Shown here piece by piece: positions 43,994 to 52,607 of a stretch of 64,000 bases of DNA; position 1 is the first letter of the stretch; the number at the start of each line of letters is the position of its first letter. The notes under the pieces are model-generated. The model was not told the DNA's origin and ran no database searches. It saw nothing but the letters and a program-made list of their open reading frames with translations. Source of the stretch: Silvanigrella paludirubra (GTDB lineage Bacteria; Bdellovibrionota_B; Oligoflexia; Silvanigrellales; Silvanigrellaceae); NCBI RefSeq assembly GCF_009208775.1, contig NZ_WFLM01000003.1, positions 287,374-351,373 of the forward strand. The letters run 5' to 3'. The position numbers and the translations under genes are program-made.

Positions 43994-44107
43994 AATATTT
44001 TTTAAAATATATTGGATTTAATTAAAAAAATATGAAATATTAAATTTCTTTTGTTAGAGTTCTTCTTCTTTTTTATTTTTATATTAAAAATTTTTAAGGA
44101 AAATGTT

Positions 44108-44425
44108 ATGGCTTGGGTTTATTTATTTTTAGCAGGACTTTTTGAAATTGTTTGGGCTGTTTCGTTAAAAAATATTGATGGTTTATCTAAGCCGTTACCT
44201 ATAATTGTAACTATTGTGGGAATGGCAATTAGTTTTACTTTTTTATCTTTAGCGCTTAAAAATTTGCCTATAGGAACGGCATATGCAATTTGGACTGGAA
44301 TTGGTGCCGTAGGTGTTGCTATTTATGGCATAATAATGTTAGGGGAATCCGCTAATTTAATAAGAATTATTTGTTTGTTATTGATTGTTAGCGGAATAAT
44401 AGGTCTAAAACTTTCAACAAAATAA
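44108..44425 (+). CDS. SMR-family guanidinium exporter Gdx/SugE
   Basis: This 105-residue protein has four membrane helices and the conserved Glu13 in AGLFEIVWAV, as in the Gdx/SugE branch of small multidrug resistance transporters. They exchange guanidinium for protons. The start is ATG with AAGGAAAA upstream; a longer reading from 44051 adds an unnatural Phe-rich tail. No guanidine riboswitch was recognised in front of it. It converges with the acyl-CoA dehydrogenase gene. Confidence 0.85.
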   Translation: MAWVYLFLAGLFEIVWAVSLKNIDGLSKPLPIIVTIVGMAISFTFLSLALKNLPIGTAYAIWTGIGAVGVAIYGIIMLGESANLIRIICLLLIVSGIIGLKLSTK

Positions 44426-44427
44426 AA

Positions 44428-46191
44428 TTATTTTACATTATCAATAGGGAAAGGATATTTCTCTTTTTCTATTAATTTCTTAGCTACATTTTTAATGACA
44501 TCATCATGGTTGGCCTTTAAATTATAAACGCTTTGATTCACTCTTGCTTTAGCGTCACGAATAATAAGTTTTGCCATTGCTAATTCTGTTTCGTTTTTTT
44601 CAGGTCCACCATGTTTTTCTATTACAGAATTGATGCGAGCTAACACAGCAGCTATTAAGTAGGTATCAATCGCAATATCAGCAAGTCTTGCCAACTGAAG
44701 TTGTTCATCAATTAATTTATGACCATAATTTCGAATTAATTTTGAAGATGCATTTGCTAAAGCATGAGTTGCTGATGAGAGCCTTTCACATTCTTTTTCT
44801 AAAGCTGGGTGAAAACCTTCCAATCTTTCAGCAATAACACTTTTTTTCACTTCACTAAAAGCAAACTCAGATAAAAATCCTATTTTTCCAATTGCATTAT
44901 TTAAAAAGTCTAAATTTTTTGTACTTTGTAAAGATTGTAATTCTTTTCCTAATCGTTGATATTGCGAAGCAGTTTCTTTAAGTCCTGTCATAGCAATAAA
45001 TAATCTTAATATTTCATTAGTACCTTCGAAAATAAGCCCAATACGCCCATCTCTCAATTTTCTTTCAATTCCGTATTCAACCATATAGCCATTCCCGCCA
45101 TGAATCTGCATAGCGGTATTTATCGTTTTCCAACCAACTTCAGTAACAAATACTTTGCAAATTGCAGCTTCTATACTGTAATCTGTATCTCCAGAATCAA
45201 CTAAATTTGTTGCAAAGTAAGTTACAGATTCCGAGGCATATATATACATTGCCATATCGGAAAGCATGGATTGAACAAGTCCAAAATCAGAAATAGAGTG
45301 GCCAAAAGCTTTTCTATTTTTTGTATAAGTTATGCTTTCATCCATTAATGATTTCATGGCTCCAAGAGCGCCACCAGCAAGCCCCATTCGACCTTGATTT
45401 AAAATTCCCATTGCAATTTTAAATCCATCACCAGGTTTACCTAATATATTTTCTGCTGGAACTTTTACATCTTTAAAAAAGACTTCAACAGTTGAAGATG
45501 CTTTTATTCCTAATTTAAGTTCTTCTGATCCATGAGTAACTCCGCCCATATCTCTTGTTACGATAAAAGCTGTTATTTTATCCTCACCATTAATTTCTTC
45601 TTTCGCAAAAACTGTGAAAAAATCAGCAAATCCACCATTTGTTATCCATAATTTTGATCCATTGATAATATAATGATCGCCTTGTTTAACCGCACGAGTT
45701 TTAATTCCAGCCGCATCAGAACCAGCAGTAGGTTCCGTTAATGCGAATGAAGCTATCATTTCACCTGTGGCGAGTTTTGGCATATACTTCGCTTTTTGTT
45801 TTTCATTTCCGTAAAGATACAAACCTTTTAAGCCAATTGAGCTATGAGCGCCTGCTGTTAAGGTAACTGAAGCGTCGTGTTTATTTAGTAATTCAAGAGT
45901 TCTTGTATAAAGAGTTTGTGTAAACTCACTTCCACCAAAAGCTTCAGGAATAATTAATCCAAATAACCCCATTTCTTTCATGCCTTTTATAATATCGCTA
46001 GGCAATTTTTTTTCTTGATCAAACTTCATGCTATCTACATTTTGTTTCATCCAGTCATTTATTGAATTAGCCATCAACATATAATCATTTTCACGATGTG
46101 TATTAAAAAATGGAAAATGATGTAAAGACTTTTCAGGTATATGACCATTAAAAATATTTTTCATAAAACTAAATTTTGTATTTTCTGACAC
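44428..46191 (-). CDS. Acyl-CoA dehydrogenase, long (VLCAD-like)
   Basis: The 587-residue enzyme has an N-terminal ACAD domain and an extra C-terminal helical domain, as in the membrane-associated VLCAD branch. Motifs seen are LTEPTAGSDAAGI (FAD/CoA site), WITNGGFADFFTVFAKE and IFEGTNEILRL with the catalytic Glu. It starts beta-oxidation by forming the 2-enoyl-CoA. The start is GTG 46191, preceded by AGGGGGGATTT. It is divergent from the second acyl-CoA dehydrogenase across about 220 bases. Confidence 0.87.
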   Translation of the reverse strand: MSENTKFSFMKNIFNGHIPEKSLHHFPFFNTHRENDYMLMANSINDWMKQNVDSMKFDQEKKLPSDIIKGMKEMGLFGLIIPEAFGGSEFTQTLYTRTLELLNKHDASVTLTAGAHSSIGLKGLYLYGNEKQKAKYMPKLATGEMIASFALTEPTAGSDAAGIKTRAVKQGDHYIINGSKLWITNGGFADFFTVFAKEEINGEDKITAFIVTRDMGGVTHGSEELKLGIKASSTVEVFFKDVKVPAENILGKPGDGFKIAMGILNQGRMGLAGGALGAMKSLMDESITYTKNRKAFGHSISDFGLVQSMLSDMAMYIYASESVTYFATNLVDSGDTDYSIEAAICKVFVTEVGWKTINTAMQIHGGNGYMVEYGIERKLRDGRIGLIFEGTNEILRLFIAMTGLKETASQYQRLGKELQSLQSTKNLDFLNNAIGKIGFLSEFAFSEVKKSVIAERLEGFHPALEKECERLSSATHALANASSKLIRNYGHKLIDEQLQLARLADIAIDTYLIAAVLARINSVIEKHGGPEKNETELAMAKLIIRDAKARVNQSVYNLKANHDDVIKNVAKKLIEKEKYPFPIDNVK

Positions 46192-46410
46192 AAATCCCCC
46201 TAAAAAAAGATTTTTCTCAAATTGAGTTACCTTTGCTTTTTTTAAATTATCTGATTAGATGGATTTGAGCAAACTCTCATATTCCTTTATTGCAGTAAAT
46301 GCCAAATTGTCTTGTATTTTATTTTTTACCATTGCGGCTTTTTTAATTTGAACATAATTTGATTGAATAGAGAATTTGACTTGTTTTGTTAATTTATACG
46401 GAGATAGATT

Positions 46411-47553
46411 ATGGCTATGTTTGATTTGAATGAAACTCAAAAGCAATTATTTGAAATGGCAAAAGATTTTTCAAATAAAGAAGTTTGGCCTAAAGCAAAA
46501 GAATTAGATGAAACAGCAAAATTTCCTATTGAATTGTTAAAAAAAACCCATGAATTGGGAATGCTAAATGCTTTTGTTCCAGAAGAAGTGGGAGGATTAG
46601 GTCTTGGTACTTTTGATCATTGCCTTATTTCGGAAGCTTTAGCCATGGGTTGTGCAGGATTTTGTACAGCAGCACTTGCAAATGATCTTGCTGCTGTGCC
46701 TGTTATTTTGTCCGAAAATAAACAAGTTTGGAAAGAGTTTTTAGCGCCCATGGTGGATGATTGTTTAATGGCTTCTTATTGTGTGACCGAGCCTGGAGCT
46801 GGAAGTGATGTTGCTGGAATTAAGACAACAGCTAAAAAAGTAAAAGATAAATATATTATTAATGGTTCTAAAATGTGGATTACGAATGCAAATTATGCAA
46901 ATTGGTTTTTTGTATTAGCAAAAACAGATCCTGCTGCTGGTCATAAGGGAATGACGGGATTTGTCGTTCCTGCAAAAACACCAGGTGTCACAATTGGAAG
47001 AAAAGAAGATAATATGGGGCAACGCTGTAGTGATACACGTGGTGTTACCTTTGATAATGTTGAAATACCTGAAAAATATTTATTAGGAAAAGAAGGAGAT
47101 GGCTTTAAACTAGCTATGGGCGCTTTTGATAGAACAAGGCCTGCCGTGGCAGCTGAATGCGTAGGCTTATCACAAAGAGCAATGATGTGTGCCATAGACT
47201 ATGCGAAACAACGTTCTGCATTTGGAAAATTAATTTCAGAAAATCAAGGTGTTAGCTTTATTCTTGCTGAAATGGCGCGAGATATTGAAGCTTCAAGGCT
47301 TCTTGTTTGGAAGGCTGCTTGTGAAGTCGATGAAGGAAGAAAAAATACTTATTTTGCTTCTTTAGCAAAAATGTTTGCAGCAGATGCGTGTATGAGAATT
47401 ACAACTGACGCAGTTCAAATATTTGGTGGATACGGTTATAATAAAGAATATCCAGTAGAAATGTTAATGAGGGATGCAAAAATCTTTCAAATATATGAAG
47501 GAACTTCACAAATTCAAAGAATGATTGTGGGAAGAATTCTTTTGGGGCATTAA
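46411..47553 (+). CDS. Acyl-CoA dehydrogenase, short/medium-chain type
   Basis: This 380-residue enzyme has the normal length of soluble tetrameric ACADs. It has YCVTEPGAGSDVAGI, the KMWITNANYANWFFVLAK block and IYEGTSQIQRM with the catalytic Glu. Electrons go to ETF. Chain-length preference cannot be fixed from motifs. The start is ATG with CGGAG upstream. Together with the divergent long-chain enzyme and the enoyl-CoA hydratase near the right edge it suggests active fatty-acid breakdown. Confidence 0.9.
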   Translation: MAMFDLNETQKQLFEMAKDFSNKEVWPKAKELDETAKFPIELLKKTHELGMLNAFVPEEVGGLGLGTFDHCLISEALAMGCAGFCTAALANDLAAVPVILSENKQVWKEFLAPMVDDCLMASYCVTEPGAGSDVAGIKTTAKKVKDKYIINGSKMWITNANYANWFFVLAKTDPAAGHKGMTGFVVPAKTPGVTIGRKEDNMGQRCSDTRGVTFDNVEIPEKYLLGKEGDGFKLAMGAFDRTRPAVAAECVGLSQRAMMCAIDYAKQRSAFGKLISENQGVSFILAEMARDIEASRLLVWKAACEVDEGRKNTYFASLAKMFAADACMRITTDAVQIFGGYGYNKEYPVEMLMRDAKIFQIYEGTSQIQRMIVGRILLGH

Positions 47554-47631
47554 ACTTTCCTTTGTTAAAATGACTCATTGTGTTAGACACTCTCCGATTG
47601 ATTCAATTTTTTTGACTTTGGGGGGTATAAA

Positions 47632-48090
47632 ATGAAGCCATCAGAAGTAAAAATAGGTATTGTTGTTGCAAGATTTAATGAAGTAATTACTTCTAAGTTA
47701 GCATCAGGTGCAAAAAATCTTCTTTTAAGAAGAGGAGTTAAGGCTGAAAATATAGTAGAAATTGAGGTTCCTGGTAGTTTCGAAACTCCTTTAGCAGCTC
47801 AAATTTTAATTGATCAAAAGAAAGTTCATGGTGTAATTGCCTTAGGAGCTGTTATTAAAGGTGCGACAGATCATTATAATTATGTATGTTCTTCAACATC
47901 TTCTGGATTGATGAATGTTCAATTATCACGTTCTGTGCCTGTCGCTTTTGGTATTTTGACTTGCGATACAATGGAGCAAGCAATTGACAGGGCGGGTGGA
48001 AAATCAGGCAACAAAGGAGCCGATGTTGCTGATGCCGTTTTAGAAATGGTTATGTTAAAATCTTCTCTATTAGGAAATTCATTTTTATGA
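47632..48090 (+). CDS. ribH: 6,7-Dimethyl-8-ribityllumazine synthase
   Basis: RibH condenses the ribityl-amino-uracil with dihydroxybutanone phosphate in riboflavin synthesis. The 152-residue protein has ARFNEVI, EIEVPGSFETP, GAVIKGATDHYNYV (with the catalytic His) and GKSGNKG near the end, all typical. The ATG has GGGGGG upstream. Its stop overlaps the nusB start by four bases, an arrangement seen widely. No FMN riboswitch precedes it. Confidence 0.95.
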   Translation: MKPSEVKIGIVVARFNEVITSKLASGAKNLLLRRGVKAENIVEIEVPGSFETPLAAQILIDQKKVHGVIALGAVIKGATDHYNYVCSSTSSGLMNVQLSRSVPVAFGILTCDTMEQAIDRAGGKSGNKGADVADAVLEMVMLKSSLLGNSFL

Positions 48091-48524
48091 TTGATGGCGC
48101 TACTGGATTAAAACCAGCAGATTTTAAGCAAATTAGGAGATATGCTGTACAATTTATTTATCAGCAAGATTTAAATCAACAATTTGTTATGCAGAAACAA
48201 TCTCTTGATAATTTTATGAGACAGTCTGAAGTAGTTGAGTTACAAAAAGACTTTTTAAGGTCGCTTCTAAACGCTATTTTTGATCACAGTAAAAAGATTG
48301 ATGAGCTTATTGAAAAAAACGCAAAAAATTGGAAAATATCACGTATTGCAAAGGTAGATTTAGCAGTTTTGAGAGTAGCAACGATAGAGCTTTTAGAGCG
48401 AAACGACACGGATCTTGGCGTCATTATTTCGGAAGCAGCTTCTATTGCTCAGGAATATGGCTCAGCAAACTCTCCAAGTTTTGTAAATGGAATTTTAGAT
48501 GCGATTGCTAAGTCTGTTCGCTAA
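48087..48524 (+). CDS. nusB: Transcription antitermination protein NusB
   Basis: NusB with NusE (S10) supports antitermination of rRNA operons. This 145-residue protein keeps the RRYAVQFIYQQDLN start and the late AxxxAQEYGSANSPSFVNGILDAI end of the family, with NWKISRIAKVDLAVLRVA between. The start overlaps ribH (ATGA), so translation is coupled. Confidence 0.93.
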   Translation: MIDGATGLKPADFKQIRRYAVQFIYQQDLNQQFVMQKQSLDNFMRQSEVVELQKDFLRSLLNAIFDHSKKIDELIEKNAKNWKISRIAKVDLAVLRVATIELLERNDTDLGVIISEAASIAQEYGSANSPSFVNGILDAIAKSVR

Positions 48525-48564
48525 TTCGAGTTATTAATCATTTTCAAATAAGGCAACTTATTTA

Positions 48565-49302
48565 ATGAGAGAAATTCATTTACTAGAAAATAATGCAGCA
48601 TGCGCTAAGTATGTCTTAAATCGGACATCTCAAGGGTTTTTGCCTGAAACATTTCTTGGAATTGGCTCATTTTCAACTCGCGTTCCCGTTTCTGGAAACG
48701 GATTATCCATTTTTTCGACACCTACATTTTTTGAAAATGAGATTTCAGATAGCATTGTGCAAGGTTATTTTTCTGTTTTTGAAAAAGAATCATTACTTAT
48801 GCAGGTTGCTATGGGTGAAATTGCAAATTTTCCTATTTCAAGATGGTTATTAATTGGACAGCATTTAAGCATTTTTCACTCTTCTAAAATTGATGTAAAA
48901 CGTTATCTTCCTACAGATGAATTGCTTAATGTACGAAGTGCCGAAGAGTTTATGCAAGTTTATTTAGGAAATATTTTTCCTCATATTCAAGAAATTCGTG
49001 CTCAATCTATTTTATTTCTTTTTGATGTAAAAATGTTTTCAGATTATATTAAATCTTTTTTTCTTTGGCTTGCTGAGCAATTTAATATTCCATTTTTAAA
49101 AGATCTTGTTACAGAGTCTTCTGAAATTGAAATGCAAAAAAAAGTAACGGACGAGTTTTTATGGTATTTGTCTGAGTCCGCTATTCATCCTTGCATTGCT
49201 GTTTATCCATCATCCTATAATTGTTATTTGAATCTTATTCAATCAGCTAGAAACATCCGAAAACAAGGAAACTATTCAGACGAACTTTTCTTTAAGCTTT
49301 AA
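48565..49302 (+). CDS. Hypothetical protein of the ribH-nusB neighbourhood
   Basis: This 245-residue soluble protein has no signal peptide; it looks like a mixed alpha/beta fold with hydrophobic strands in the middle (residues 95-190). No family is recognised. It begins 40 bases after nusB and 19 bases before the PilZ gene, so it may link the two in one transcript, but the function is unknown. Confidence 0.5.
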   Translation: MREIHLLENNAACAKYVLNRTSQGFLPETFLGIGSFSTRVPVSGNGLSIFSTPTFFENEISDSIVQGYFSVFEKESLLMQVAMGEIANFPISRWLLIGQHLSIFHSSKIDVKRYLPTDELLNVRSAEEFMQVYLGNIFPHIQEIRAQSILFLFDVKMFSDYIKSFFLWLAEQFNIPFLKDLVTESSEIEMQKKVTDEFLWYLSESAIHPCIAVYPSSYNCYLNLIQSARNIRKQGNYSDELFFKL

Positions 49303-49321
49303 TTAAGGATTATTAATCTAT

Positions 49322-49723
49322 ATGGCTAATGTATCTAAAATTAAAAAAGAAAATAGAAAAAGTGCAAGACATAATGTAGAGTTTGTTGTTTCTTTATATA
49401 GGAATGGGACTTTATTATCACCAAATAACTCTTTTAAAAATATTTCAATTCATGGTGCATTATTAAAAATTTCAAATAACTATAGTTTTAAATGTGGTGA
49501 AAGGCTTGTCTTGATTATAGAAGATGAAAGATTATTAAAAGAATTTAACTTAATGCTCGATCCTATTGAAGCAGAGGTAAAGCATTTTGAAAATGAAAAT
49601 GAAAATCTTGTTGGATTGGTTTTTTTTAATATGACTGAAAGTAATAAAAGAATTTTACAAAGGATAATAGATAATAAATTTATGCTAAAAAAATTTCCTA
49701 AATCATGGCAAATTTCAAAGTAA
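49322..49723 (+). CDS. PilZ-domain protein
   Basis: This 133-residue protein is a single PilZ domain. It has the arginine motif RKSARHNVEF (RxxxR, residues about 12-16) and the ISIHGA motif that form the cyclic-di-GMP site, then the beta-barrel and a C-terminal helix. PilZ proteins usually act in motility or biofilm control by binding cyclic-di-GMP. The target partner is not shown. The ATG is weakly preceded by AAGGA. Confidence 0.8.
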   Translation: MANVSKIKKENRKSARHNVEFVVSLYRNGTLLSPNNSFKNISIHGALLKISNNYSFKCGERLVLIIEDERLLKEFNLMLDPIEAEVKHFENENENLVGLVFFNMTESNKRILQRIIDNKFMLKKFPKSWQISK

Positions 49724-49728
49724 ATGCA

Positions 49729-50514
49729 TTAAAAAAATTTTTTATATTCTTTTTCATATTCACCATTGCTTTTCCATTTACTCAAAAAATAGTTAAACTC
49801 TTTCATGAGCTCTTTCTCTGTTAATCTTGTTGCAACGCCAAAATATTGATCGTTTCCTTCTGTTTCTTTAAATTTAAAAATATTTGGAAATTTTTTCTCT
49901 AGATATAACCCATAAGTAGAATCTATTATTATAGCATCCACCTTTCCAATTCGGACAGAATTAACAAGATCTCCATACTCATTGTATTTAAAAATATTTG
50001 CTTTATTTAAGTTTTTAGCAGCATAAAAATCATTTGTAGTTCCAATTTTTACTCCTATTTTATAATTTAAATTATTTAAATCATGTAAATTGCTAATTTT
50101 ATCAATATTTAGATTATTTTTTTTAAATAGGTAAATAATTTTGCTTTTGAAATAAGAGTTACTAAAAAGTACAGATTTTTTTCTTTCTTCAGTAATAACC
50201 ATACCCGTTGAAATTAAATCGCATTTTTTAGCATTTAAAGCAGGAATAATTCCATCAATACTATAATTTAATATTTCTAGTTTAGAATTTAAATGTTTTG
50301 AAAAAGCTTCCATCATATGAATATCAAATCCGTACCAATTACCATTAGAAATATAAGTAAAAGGGATAAATCCACCAGCTGTACAAACTTTAAGAGTTTC
50401 TGGTATTTTTAAATTATTTGATTTATTTGTGCTTGAAAATATTTGATAAGATGATATAAATAAAAGAATATAAAAAAATTTTATTAAATTAAAAAATATA
50501 AATGATATTTTCAT
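49729..50514 (-). CDS. Polar-amino-acid-type (SBP_bac_3) solute-binding protein
   Basis: This 261-residue protein has a Sec signal peptide (about 1-27) and the SBP_bac_3 hallmarks: LKVCTAGGFIPFTY, GFDIHMMEAFSKH, CDLISTGMVITEERKK and GKVDAIIIDST. It binds a small amino acid-like ligand in the periplasm. No ABC permease genes are near. Its start and ribosome binding site form one arm of an 11-bp inverted repeat (50513-50578), so its translation may be structurally controlled. It lies on the same strand as the radical SAM gene, 89 bases downstream of it. Confidence 0.82.
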   Translation of the reverse strand: MKISFIFFNLIKFFYILLFISSYQIFSSTNKSNNLKIPETLKVCTAGGFIPFTYISNGNWYGFDIHMMEAFSKHLNSKLEILNYSIDGIIPALNAKKCDLISTGMVITEERKKSVLFSNSYFKSKIIYLFKKNNLNIDKISNLHDLNNLNYKIGVKIGTTNDFYAAKNLNKANIFKYNEYGDLVNSVRIGKVDAIIIDSTYGLYLEKKFPNIFKFKETEGNDQYFGVATRLTEKELMKEFNYFLSKWKSNGEYEKEYKKFF

Positions 50515-50578
50515 TTTAGCCCCTGTATTAAATAATTGTTATATATAAAGAAACAAAATTGAACTAAGGGGCTAAAAT
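50513..50578 (-). promoter_or_regulatory. Inverted repeat that covers the start site of the SBP gene
   Basis: ATTTTAGCCCC (50513-50523) and GGGGCTAAAAT (50568-50578) are exact reverse complements with a 44-base spacer. On the minus transcript the arm nearer the gene contains the GGGG ribosome binding site and most of the start region. This could hide the start until something melts the stem, or be an operator. It may also be a loose terminator of the radical SAM transcript. Confidence 0.4.
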
Positions 50579-50603
50579 ATCAAAAAATTATTATACTTAC
50601 AAT

Positions 50604-51629
50604 TTAGTTAACTACATTTCGATCAAAAATCTGTAATGTCATTTTATTCATGTATCTTTCCATAATTTCTTTTTCGTGTTTTTTAACAACTTTTTGAATA
50701 GCATGAAAAGCTTCTTTATTTTTATACAAACTCAAACATGTTTCACAAGGATGAGTTGAAGAATATGGTAATGAAATGGAAGGGTCTTCTTTTTGGGCTT
50801 GTAAATAAACTTCTTCCACGCCATCTAAATGAATCCAAATTTTAAGTAAATCATCTTTGGTATTTTTTAAAACATCCATAATAGAGTTATTTTTTAAACT
50901 TCCTAAATGCAATTCGTCAATTTTTTCTAAATGAAGTCCGCAGCAAGCAATAAGATCTTGAGTTGGAGTAACAGAAAGAACATTGAGCACTGTTCTGCAT
51001 GAGCTTTTATTTTTAGGGTTAAAACGGGAGCGGTTTTCGGGATGGCTTAAAGAAGTATTTCCATCTGCTTCAATCCATACAGTCCTTTGTATTATAATTT
51101 TTTTAGAATTATGAAGTTCAATTAATTTTTCATTTTTTAAAATAATATCATTAATATACTCATCACTCTGGTCACATATTTCCATATTAATTACAACGAA
51201 AATTCCAGCTTCAGCAGCAGCAAGAGTTCCATTAAGAATCCGTTCAATCGGAACATGTTTTTGATGAAATGTGCCCGTACTAAAATTAATTTCTTTTAAA
51301 CCACTTTCTCTAGCCTTTTTTATTCTTCTTCTCGCATGTTCTAAAGAAAATGCCCAATATCCGTTTGTGATACATCTTGTTACAAATCCTAAGCGGGTTG
51401 CATGAGAAATATGTTCATCCAATTCATTTCCTAAAGTAAAACATTCTCCACCTGTAAAACAGATTAATTTCATCGTTGGAATTTTTTGTGCTTCCTCAAT
51501 TAGAGAAGTTATTTTTTCTTTTGGAATTCTTGTTGTAATTTTAGGGCTGCAAGAGAAACAGCAATGGTCACATGCTGCAGTACAATGGTGTGTTGTAATT
51601 AATGAAAGAGAATGTGGTAAAACTAACAT
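50604..51629 (-). CDS. Radical SAM enzyme with C-terminal Cys-rich (SPASM/twitch-like) region
   Basis: This 341-residue cytoplasmic protein has the radical SAM iron-sulfur motif CTAACDHC (Cys16, Cys20, Cys23) and GGE (60-62). Its C-terminus adds Cys211, Cys229, Cys230, Cys295 and Cys298, a pattern like the auxiliary cluster domains of peptide-modifying enzymes. Substrate is not given by the motif. The gene starts 12 bases after the stop of the Asn-repeat protein, and its AAGGAA ribosome binding site overlaps that stop, so I infer that this enzyme modifies that protein before it is exported. A dehydrogenase or lyase role remains possible. Confidence 0.8.
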   Translation of the reverse strand: MLVLPHSLSLITTHHCTAACDHCCFSCSPKITTRIPKEKITSLIEEAQKIPTMKLICFTGGECFTLGNELDEHISHATRLGFVTRCITNGYWAFSLEHARRRIKKARESGLKEINFSTGTFHQKHVPIERILNGTLAAAEAGIFVVINMEICDQSDEYINDIILKNEKLIELHNSKKIIIQRTVWIEADGNTSLSHPENRSRFNPKNKSSCRTVLNVLSVTPTQDLIACCGLHLEKIDELHLGSLKNNSIMDVLKNTKDDLLKIWIHLDGVEEVYLQAQKEDPSISLPYSSTHPCETCLSLYKNKEAFHAIQKVVKKHEKEIMERYMNKMTLQIFDRNVVN

Positions 51630-51641
51630 TTTAAAATTTCC

Positions 51642-52304
51642 TTATACTACAAATACAGCAATGACTATGAAAACTTCGGCTGCAACAAATCCATTCGTAG
51701 CAACAACAGCATTTGTTGCGGCAACGGCATTTGCAACAGCTTCTGCGTTTGCATATACATTTGTATTCACGGCTGCATTGGCATAAACGGAAGAGTCTAA
51801 TAGAACGCTCATACTTGGAATACTTTGTAATAAATTTACAGATTCTTTATCATTTTTTAATTTTTCAAGTGAAGTATATGCATCAGGATATTTTTCTTTA
51901 ATATATTTTTGCATGGCAAGGGAATCAACTTTTAATTGGTTATAGTCGGAAGAATTTTTATCAATTTGATTATTATTTCTTTGAGCATTACTTATGACTA
52001 TATTTAATTCAGCTTGAATACGAGAGGCTTGGTTTTTAAAATAATCGTCTTGAGATAATTCAACCAATTGTTTAGTTGTATTATCAATATTTACTTTTTG
52101 GTTATTATCTTTTATTCTACTATTATAGTCTTTTAAAAACTGTACATAGTTAAAAGTTTTATTTTCAGTTTTTGCCGATGGATTTATTATAAGATTTTGT
52201 TTTGATGATGGAGGAATTATTTCTGGAATACTTTCGGCATATGCTTCAGAACTTGCAATAGCTCCTAAAAAAAACGCAATAAGGCCTATATTTGAATTTC
52301 TCAT
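51642..52304 (-). CDS. Secreted protein with Asn-periodic Ala/Val/Asn tail, candidate radical SAM substrate
   Basis: This 220-residue protein has a Sec signal peptide ending AYA (cut after residue 23), a Lys/Asn/Gln-rich helical middle (residues 45-165) and a tail (about 172-220) almost solely of Ala, Val, Asn, Thr, Phe and Ile. In the tail Asn180, Asn186, Asn192, Asn198 and Asn204 are exactly six apart, with Glu210 next in the series, and three consecutive hexads read AEAVAN, AVAATN and AVVATN. Residues 205-220 are hydrophobic (GFVAAEVFIVIAVFVV) and could sit in a membrane. The start has AAAGGAAA upstream. Its close pairing with a radical SAM gene suggests a modified peptide precursor; an unmodified adhesin-like or anchored protein is the alternative. 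Confidence 0.65.
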   Translation of the reverse strand: MRNSNIGLIAFFLGAIASSEAYAESIPEIIPPSSKQNLIINPSAKTENKTFNYVQFLKDYNSRIKDNNQKVNIDNTTKQLVELSQDDYFKNQASRIQAELNIVISNAQRNNNQIDKNSSDYNQLKVDSLAMQKYIKEKYPDAYTSLEKLKNDKESVNLLQSIPSMSVLLDSSVYANAAVNTNVYANAEAVANAVAATNAVVATNGFVAAEVFIVIAVFVV

Positions 52305-52607
52305 AAAAAAATTTCCTTTATTATTTTTGTATTTGTTATTTAATTGAAGCTAATTAAATTTTTTTCTGACGTGTTTTTTATAGTGTAATATTCTTTTCAA
52401 AATAGATGAAATCATGCTTTATTTCCTTTAGAAAATAGAAGAAGCAATGAGCCTTTATTTTTATATTTAATTTTTTGGGTATCTAAAATAAAGAAAAATA
52501 ATGTCGTTTTTTTAGACATTATTTTTAGTTTTAATATTAAATAAATTTATATTAGTAGTATTTTTGATAAATTAAAGGAGTTTATAAAAATAAAATAAAT
52601 AAATATT
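52305..52607. other. Gap between the precursor gene and the helicase gene
   Basis: This 303-base AT-rich gap holds the promoter of the precursor gene and the terminator of the helicase gene. No open frame of note was found. The main structure is the hairpin at 52497-52523. Confidence 0.4.
52497..52523 (-). terminator. Probable terminator of the SNF2-like gene
   Basis: AATAATGTC (52497-52505) and GACATTATT (52515-52523) form a 9-bp stem with a nine-base loop. On the minus strand the stem is followed by TTTCTTTATTTT. It lies about 85 bases beyond the helicase stop. Confidence 0.55.

Noticed and set aside
43994-44107. Guanidine riboswitch before the Gdx/SugE gene
   Set aside because: The leader is AT-rich with no conserved guanidine aptamer motif that I could recognise.
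46255-46446. 63-codon reverse frame between the two acyl-CoA dehydrogenases
   Set aside because: It overlaps the promoter and start of the second dehydrogenase on the other strand and shows no protein features.
47554-47631. FMN riboswitch before ribH
   Set aside because: Only about 78 bases separate the genes, and no conserved FMN aptamer arms were seen; a plain GGGGGG ribosome binding site is present.
51642-51800. Amyloid or prion-like call for the Ala/Asn tail
   Set aside because: The tail is short, hydrophobic and strictly periodic with few Gln, which fits a beta-helix or membrane segment better than a prion-like tail.
50604-52304. His-Xaa-Ser (HxsA-type) system
   Set aside because: That system also has a signal-peptide protein and radical SAM enzymes, but the tail here has no His-Xaa-Ser repeats, and only one radical SAM gene is present.
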